From positions 3,107,501 to 3,171,500 of the forward strand of contig JASFXZ010000020.1 of the NCBI GenBank assembly GCA_032209605.1: a stretch of 64,000 nucleotides of DNA, in the 5' to 3' direction. Both the position numbers and the translations under genes were made by a program. Below the pieces are notes generated by a model. The model did not search any database, was not told where the DNA came from, and was given only the letters and a program-made list of their open reading frames with translations. Numbering within the stretch: position 1 is the first letter of the stretch; each line of letters starts with the position of its first letter. The DNA comes from Mactromeris polynyma. Lineage: Eukaryota; Mollusca; Bivalvia; Venerida; Mactridae. Positions 57,627-64,000 of this stretch are shown one piece after another.

Positions 57627-59667
57627 TGAAAGTATCCTCCTATTTCAAATGTCCAGAGAAGAAGTCAATATTCTCGCAACTGATAAAATTGTACAAACAT
57701 TCTGTCCAAACAATTAAGATCATAATATACACATTACAATCTGCACTTTGTGTGGTTTGGATATAACATAAAACACTTACCTGCATCTACAGATAGACAG
57801 CCAAGTGCCATTTGGGTCACCTTGACCTAGACTCCACTTGTAGGGCATGGACAATACTTAACATCATATATTGACATCAAATCCTTAACATAATATTGGT
57901 ACCCTGCATTTAGAAGTCTGTATGTACAAAATTTATGATCCAAATGGTTCCCGGCATTTAAAGTCAATATAGAAGTCACGATTTATTATCCAACTGGTAT
58001 CTTTTGATATTGGATAACAAAGAACAAATTTATTTTATTCAACTGGTACCTGGCTTTGAACAGTAATAACAGACAAAACCTTGTATTTACATCCAACTGC
58101 TGAGTAATTTTCACAGAAATGTTATTCTTACACAAACACAAATATACACTCCATTTGATCAGTAAAACTTACAGAGAAAATGATTTAAGTTACACGATTC
58201 TACATCATACCTCAGGCCACAACACTGTTACACTTACAAATACCATTTCCTCCATGAAAAAAAACAAAAAAAATCTAGTCAAATTTTATGTAAATAATCT
58301 TGACATTATCCGACCTAAAAATCTTGAAATGTCGACTGCAATTTTCTTACAATTCTGACTGATATGTTCTGATCAATTTCCAAGATTCCAAAATTAGTTT
58401 AAATCCGATTGTTCTTACAATTATTCTTGTAATTTGCCTGTCTAATAAAAGACAAGAAGTCCTGACAAATGATTAACAAAAACTACTCAAACCAATAAGT
58501 TATGTTGGTATTACTATCATAATAAATCTGGTATTTCATTCACTTTGCTCTAGTAATTTTTATTGATAAAAAAGATAGCAAGTCCAATGTTAATATCCTA
58601 AGTAACCTTTCGAGACGAAAAAAAGGTTGAAAATTATAGATCACTCAATAGTACTTATGCTGTGTTACTAGAGGCTATTTGACAAAGTCATTAAGCATGT
58701 CCACAGTGACAGTAGAACTATGATATGATCAGAAAAATAGTCATCCAACGTTTGAATAATGATCGCCTCAAATAAACTAATTCATAACATCATAACTCTT
58801 TTATCGCCTTCATGAAACCATCCTATGGTATTTCAAAATGTTTTAAGTCGTTTTTACAGAAATTCAAACTACTTCCATCAATATAAGAAGCTTAAAATCC
58901 ACTTAACACAGAACTGCTGGAAGATACATATATGTCATTAAACTTATTTTCAAAATTTCACAATTTCACCGAAGAACTTTTATAACAATGCAACATGTAA
59001 ACTCCTCCCACACACGACACAAGCCTTGAATATAATACAATTCAAATGTCACTTTTTAAAGCAGCATCACAGAACCTTAGTTAACTTCAAGCAATGTCAG
59101 CCGCAATTGAAATACAGGTAAAAACCATATTCAAGAATGCTGAAAGCATGTGTTAACACAAAGCACGAATATGGTAGTCTGTGTAAGTAACGAGGATAAG
59201 TGTGTCATTTCTTTACTTAACACTAATCAACTTGACATCCGACAATGTTTCTTCACAAACATATTTATAAACCCGACAATATTACCGACAATATTATAAG
59301 AACAACAACGACAGGGCGATGGGTTCATGAACAATACACTAAATATACAGGTATGACAGATTTATATTAACAATTAAACACGACCTAACTAACCATCTGA
59401 TTAAGCCTCGATAATGTCCTTATTTATACCCAAAGGGAAAACATATTTACATTTATCACGAAAAATGGAAATAATTAGCACAAAAATAGTCAGACACGAT
59501 TCCATTAAATTAACGTAGAACACACAATGTTAGGTTATATAACGAATAATGTCATGGCCTATAATAATTACTTCATTTAACAATACATTGTACCAAAGGG
59601 AAAGTAACAATGACATTTTTCTATTATATTAATAAATGAAACTAATTGCCAATTAAACAAAATGCAG

Positions 59668-59862
59668 GGTTTCCACTAGGTGCTGACTCTCAAGGGTCAT
59701 TTTGATAATGTTTTACCTGATTTTACCATGTCATAGCTAAATTACCTATAATATAGACAAAAACGGACCCTTCAGCCTGATTCCTGGGGGTCAAAATGTG
59801 GCATTTTGAAATTCCAGGGGTCAAAGGGTCCACTCAACTATCAAATGGAACCCATGAAAATG
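59668..59862. repeat. Interspersed repeat family I, copy 2
   Basis: gggtttccactaggtgctga ... cggacccttcagcctgattc ... tcaaaatgtggcattttgaa ... ccaggggtcaaagggtccac. Matches 41986-42165 in reverse. Confidence 0.75.
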
Positions 59863-60111
59863 CATATAATTTTTTTAAATAATGAACATATTGACAGTTT
59901 TCCATGATGATGATAAAAATCTCAATCTGACATGATCCCAAAACCCCTTAGAAAAAGTTCTGATCTGCCCTTGTCACACTCATTTCAAAATTTTGGGTGA
60001 AAATGTAGAAAAATTATGAGGGGGCACAGACTGATGTATTTTTAAATATCAATACACTATAATAAAATCATACCAGAAATGATAAAACTGGAATGTTTCC
60101 CTACCTACTAA

Positions 60112-60363
60112 CAAGAGATGTGTGTAAAACATTATGCCCCCTGTGACCTTGACCTTTGACCCCATGACCCCAAAATCAATAGGGTTCCTCTGCTACCCAA
60201 GATGAATGTGTGGGGACGAGTGTGAGGATGATAGGTCAAGGGTTCTGGAGTTATTGATCGGAAACAAAAAGGTTACGGACCGACAGACGGACTGATGGCC
60301 CGACATACCGACCGACTGACATGTGCAAACCAATATGCCCTCTCTTCTACAAAAGGGGGCATA
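60112..60363. mobile_element. Interspersed repeat family E, copy 2 (longer)
   Basis: acaagagatgtgtgtaaaac then attatgccccc at the left; aaaagggggcataa at the right. Interior ctgctacccaagatgaatgt and a gaccga-rich segment (gaccgacagacggactgatg). Confidence 0.78.
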
Positions 60364-61767
60364 ACAAAACCCATAATGTAATTGATATAGGGATGTGCAG
60401 CAAAGATGTTTTCTTTCCTTTTCGCCTAAACATCAAGCAAAAACTGTCAGTAACAAATAATAAGTTCACATACGGTATTTTCTAATCATGGAACTTCAGG
60501 AATAGCACCGACATTTGCGTAACAAATTCTTCAGACTGAAGTTTGTATATATAACAAAAATACATCTTGAATGTTATTTTAACACATGAATGTATATATA
60601 TAAACATTGAATATAACAATGTTTTTTTTTTTGCAAAATCTCAAAATAAATTTCCATTGTCTTATATTGAAGGCTCAAAGTGTCTAGACTTTATCAAAGA
60701 GTTCTCTTCTCTACAACTTGCAAAATAACATGACTATGTCCGTTGCTATGGTTTTCCAAAAGATGTACATTCAATAGATACAGACGACTGCAATGATCTG
60801 TCACTGGCTTGAACATACAAGGCATTATTTCTGGCACAAATAATTATGAAATGTGACAGGAAAATTGACAGATGACTGTGAGTCTAAGAACATTGGTAAA
60901 TAATTCCTCATCCCATTGCCATGACAACCAGCATCTAAAAACATGATCATGCCGAATTGAACAAATGGTGAATGGTACAAGTCAGTACAAATGTTGTATG
61001 TGTATAAAAGTCCTAAAAATATTACGTATTGCAATAAGAGTAATTTAAATAATGGTTGTGCGCGTCTATAAAAAAATGTAAATAACAATATAATTAAATA
61101 CTTCAATAACCTACTACACAATACGTACCATAAACTAATTGTAATACTTCCAGTAAAAGTAGATTTTATGCAATATTAGAAACAACGAATTAAAAAAAAC
61201 GTTTTAATCATAAATGGAAATATACATTTACAGATCTATGGCTTAATAAAGATACAGATTTAATGGTGGCTTAGTAAGGAAAATGCAGTTTTAATTCAAG
61301 ATGAAAAAAGATACTGTTACAATTTAAGATACCATCAATTTAGCTTTAGTTGGTCTCAATGATTGTATTTAAAAAACAGTTGCAATATTAGATGTCATAA
61401 CATCATAAATAGTAAAGTCTATATATATATAAAAGACAACGAGGATACCAAGTTCATATGACAGCAACAACACCAAGGGACCAATTTATACATAAAACTG
61501 ATGACTGGAGTGCAGTTTTTCCTGACAAGTCGACACTTATGCTTATACCATACACATGTTTGCCATACAATGCCTGAGGATATTGTGATAAATATGTCAA
61601 TAAACAAACACCAGTTAGGAGAATACACAGCACAATGCTTCTGTCTGATGATGGAAGGATCAATACACACATCTAGTGGTTGTCAACAATATAACTGTCA
61701 ATCTATAGTAACTCAGACATAAGCAACGTGATAAGAGCTAAATCACAACAAAAGAACAGTTAAGATA

Positions 61768-61987
61768 TGAGCGCTGCTATGGGAATTGCAACCTCTTCTG
61801 TAAGTGACTTCATTTCAAGAAAAAGCAACATGTAATGACACTATTTGCAAACAGGAAAGAATATTTACTCCATATGGTCACTTCGTTTTAATATTGCAAT
61901 GGGATAAACATGGTTATGTCACATGTGAGGTTTTCTGGAAATGACGTCACAAATAGAAGAGGTTGGAAATCTTACAGCAGGTGCTCA
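61768..61987. mobile_element. Foldback family A, copy 5
   Basis: tgagcgctgctatgggaatt at the left and cagcaggtgctca at the right, oriented as copy 2. Perfect TGACGTCA at 61942-61949. The interior is more diverged than in other copies. Confidence 0.85.
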
Positions 61988-62222
61988 TTATTGTCTTACA
62001 CCTTGAAACAAACATTACTGGTCTGTCACTGCAAATTAGTTCTTCCATGCTCTCTCTCCCAAGGCATTAGCCTCAGTCAATAATGATATTTTGGTGAATA
62101 TCAAGTTCAACACCATGTACAACAGTTGAAAAGTACTTTGTTTTGTTATATATATTTTGTTGTTTCTACCTGAAAGAATCAACCAATGAGCCAAGTATTG
62201 TAGTAGTGTGGGGTTAGACGGC

Positions 62223-62310
62223 TGCCGGGTTATAGCTCAGTCAGTCGACCGACGTACTTGTGTTTAGGGGGTCATGGGTTCGAGCCCCACATCGGGTGCA
62301 CTTTTTTCCC
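62223..62310 (+). repeat. tRNA-like SINE head with T-run terminator
   Basis: gccgggttatagctcagtca contains an A-box-like tatagctcag. Then gggttcgagccccac is a perfect T-arm/B box. After cgggtgcac comes a run of six T, as Pol III uses. The acceptor halves do not pair and the D-arm is broken, so I call a tRNA-derived SINE or pseudogene rather than a tRNA gene. Confidence 0.5.
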
Positions 62311-63360
62311 TTGATTAACTTCAGTATGTTACTTTAAATAAATGGCAGTAGGTAGGTTTATCTGTCATTTGGTGTTCACATGAAATGATCTCGGTAACTG
62401 AAACATTTGAATGCTCTAATCATGGTCACCTGAAATGTGCTTCGACAATTTCCGTCAATTTTCCTAAGAAACCGACAGCCATATAAGGTGTTCTCACTCG
62501 GATTCCTCTGTCGCTTAATTAATAAACCAGTTAATATCACCAAAAAATGGTGAATATCTCATAATACGGACTCAATGGAATTTACCCCTGTACCAATCAG
62601 AGAGCATTTATTTTTAGATTATATAATAAATACCTTTACATGTACATACCAACCAATGACAATGAGTCAGGAACATCTACCAGAAGGTTAATCTATGTCC
62701 ACCTCCTGCATATCATAACAAAGAAACTGGTATTAACAAACTATGGATATCAGCTATACCTATTGCTATATTATCTTTGTATTTCACTGCAGTAATGTAT
62801 ATGGGTGTGACCACAGAACCGTTGTTTCAACAGTACTTCAATTTTACCATCATACAGTCAGCTATTATAGGTCATATAACACATTGACATTGTTCAATAT
62901 GTAGCATGTGAACACAAGACAGATACATCACATGGAACTGTAAGATGGTTAGGCTGAATATAAAGTGCATAAATATCTTTATACTTAATTTTGAGTATCA
63001 AAACACGATGGAACGAGTCGTGTAACCAAAAAAAAACTATGACATTCCATCCTTCAATTGTTATTATATACCCCACCCACACTGTTATAATATAAATGTA
63101 ATAAAGCAATTAGAAAAATAACAAGCACCTGTCTTTATAGTAAATAAAGCTTTAACATTGTTTGTAACATACTTGGCACGGTTTACAATCTCACATCAAT
63201 GATAAACTCCAACATATACTAAATATTAGAAGCTTAGAATGAGGGGTGATCTAGATTTTGAAAGACTTTGTTTTATACAATATTTCATATTCAATTTGAA
63301 CGTTATATAAACGTTATAGAAACATTTCAGGGAAGAAAGTGACTGACATATCAGACAGCA

Positions 63361-63621
63361 GGCATCGTATTCACTAACGTTTTAAAACTGAATCTCAGAC
63401 TTAGACTTTAAAATTGCAAAAGTTAAATTTACAAGCATTTCGTTTCCATTATATTTAAACAGATAAAATTTTGCCTGAATATTTCTTGTTACTCATTCTA
63501 CACTTTCGCCATGTTTTATCACAATATATTGTGTAATAATAACGTAGGAACACAATTAACATTTACCATTTTAAAGTCCAAGTCTGAGATTCAGTCTTAA
63601 AACGTTTGTGAATATGGGCCC
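63361..63621. mobile_element. MITE family B, copy 2
   Basis: ggcatcgtattcactaacgt then tttaaaactgaatctcagac at the left; the right end inverts to gggcccatattcacaaacgt. The ends pair over about 45 bp. Same interior as copy 1. Confidence 0.85.
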
Positions 63622-64000
63622 AGGCAATGTAGCAAGACATTTAGGTATTATAAGTGCTGAACCTCAAAATGATAACATTCTTACAGACAAGTGTATCATC
63701 CCTCATACATACATAACCATTCAAAATAGAATAAAAGATTAACAATGGTATTTGCTGTATGTTAAATGTAAGAGTTGTTCCCCTTTCCATAAAAACAAAA
63801 AGTTTCAATTATATCAGAGTAGTTATATTGGAGTGGAAAATTAATATGAACCAATTATGTTAAATGTGAGTTATCTACCCTATAATGGAAGACAAATATC
63901 AAACATTAAACACTGAGATTGCAGACCATACATTTTGTTATCAACAAGTAGAGGATTTATGTAATGTAGGATTGATCACTAATACGTTCGCACATTGTAA

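Larger units (their letters stand above)
57627..64000. other. Non-coding right end of the window
   Basis: No exon supported. Holds repeats I (59668), E (60112), A (61768), the tRNA-like sequence (62223) and B (63361). A minus-strand ATG followed 31 bases later by caggtaagtg lies at about 57779-57812 (start of a peptide MALGCLSVDAG). It has no partner exon in the correct phase and is not called as a gene. 57812-59650 and 62310-63355 show nothing distinctive. Confidence 0.5.

Noticed and set aside
57123..57766. ORFs with repeated MAIFVPQG-like text
   Set aside because: Read across the 43-46-bp minisatellite; no independent coding evidence.
57779..57812. Minus-strand ATG followed by a strong donor caggtaagtg, as an alternative arrestin first exon
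   Set aside because: Leaves one base before the donor, which is out of phase with exon 2 (needs two); no arrestin-like residues. A 5' UTR exon use cannot be excluded.
62223..62301. Functional tRNA gene
   Set aside because: The B box is good but acceptor halves do not pair and the D-arm is broken.

Overview
The window is AT-rich, intron-rich animal DNA. It carries one partial and one nearly complete protein-coding gene, one intact DNA transposon, and many small interspersed and tandem repeats. The protein matches and repeat types fit a lophotrochozoan, most probably a marine bivalve mollusc. That placement is inference: no species marker was found. Short dispersed repeats with inverted ends (foldback or MITE-like families) and minisatellites fill most of the space between exons.

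Left end (1 to about 2.7 kb, plus strand): the last three coding exons of LSM5, a subunit of the Lsm1-7 and Lsm2-8 rings of mRNA decay and U6 snRNA. Middle (10.56 to about 42.95 kb, minus strand): a beta-arrestin gene that I rebuilt exon by exon. Eleven exons are secure. A twelfth, tiny first exon is a candidate. Every recognised junction is GT-AG and every phase matches, giving about 415 residues with the polar-core, clathrin-box and AP2-binding motifs in place. The two genes are convergent. Most of the visible exon ORFs stop at introns, so the coding sequence only appears after splicing.

Right part (43 to 64 kb): no host exon is recognised. It holds a complete mariner-type element (49.3-51.1 kb) inserted in a local satellite array, a 1.8-kb array of 31-bp units, several minisatellites, and further interspersed repeats. 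It could be upstream flank or a long 5' UTR intron of the arrestin gene.

Most unusual items: a full-length DD34D mariner whose transposase frame is split by a 142-bp GT-AG intron, which itself contains a 63-bp foldback flanked by an 8-bp direct repeat; a five-copy foldback repeat family carrying perfect TGACGTCA (CRE-type) palindromes, three copies of it inside arrestin introns; one MITE family whose ends appear to have seeded two different minisatellites; and about 24 separate tandem arrays covering roughly 12% of the window.
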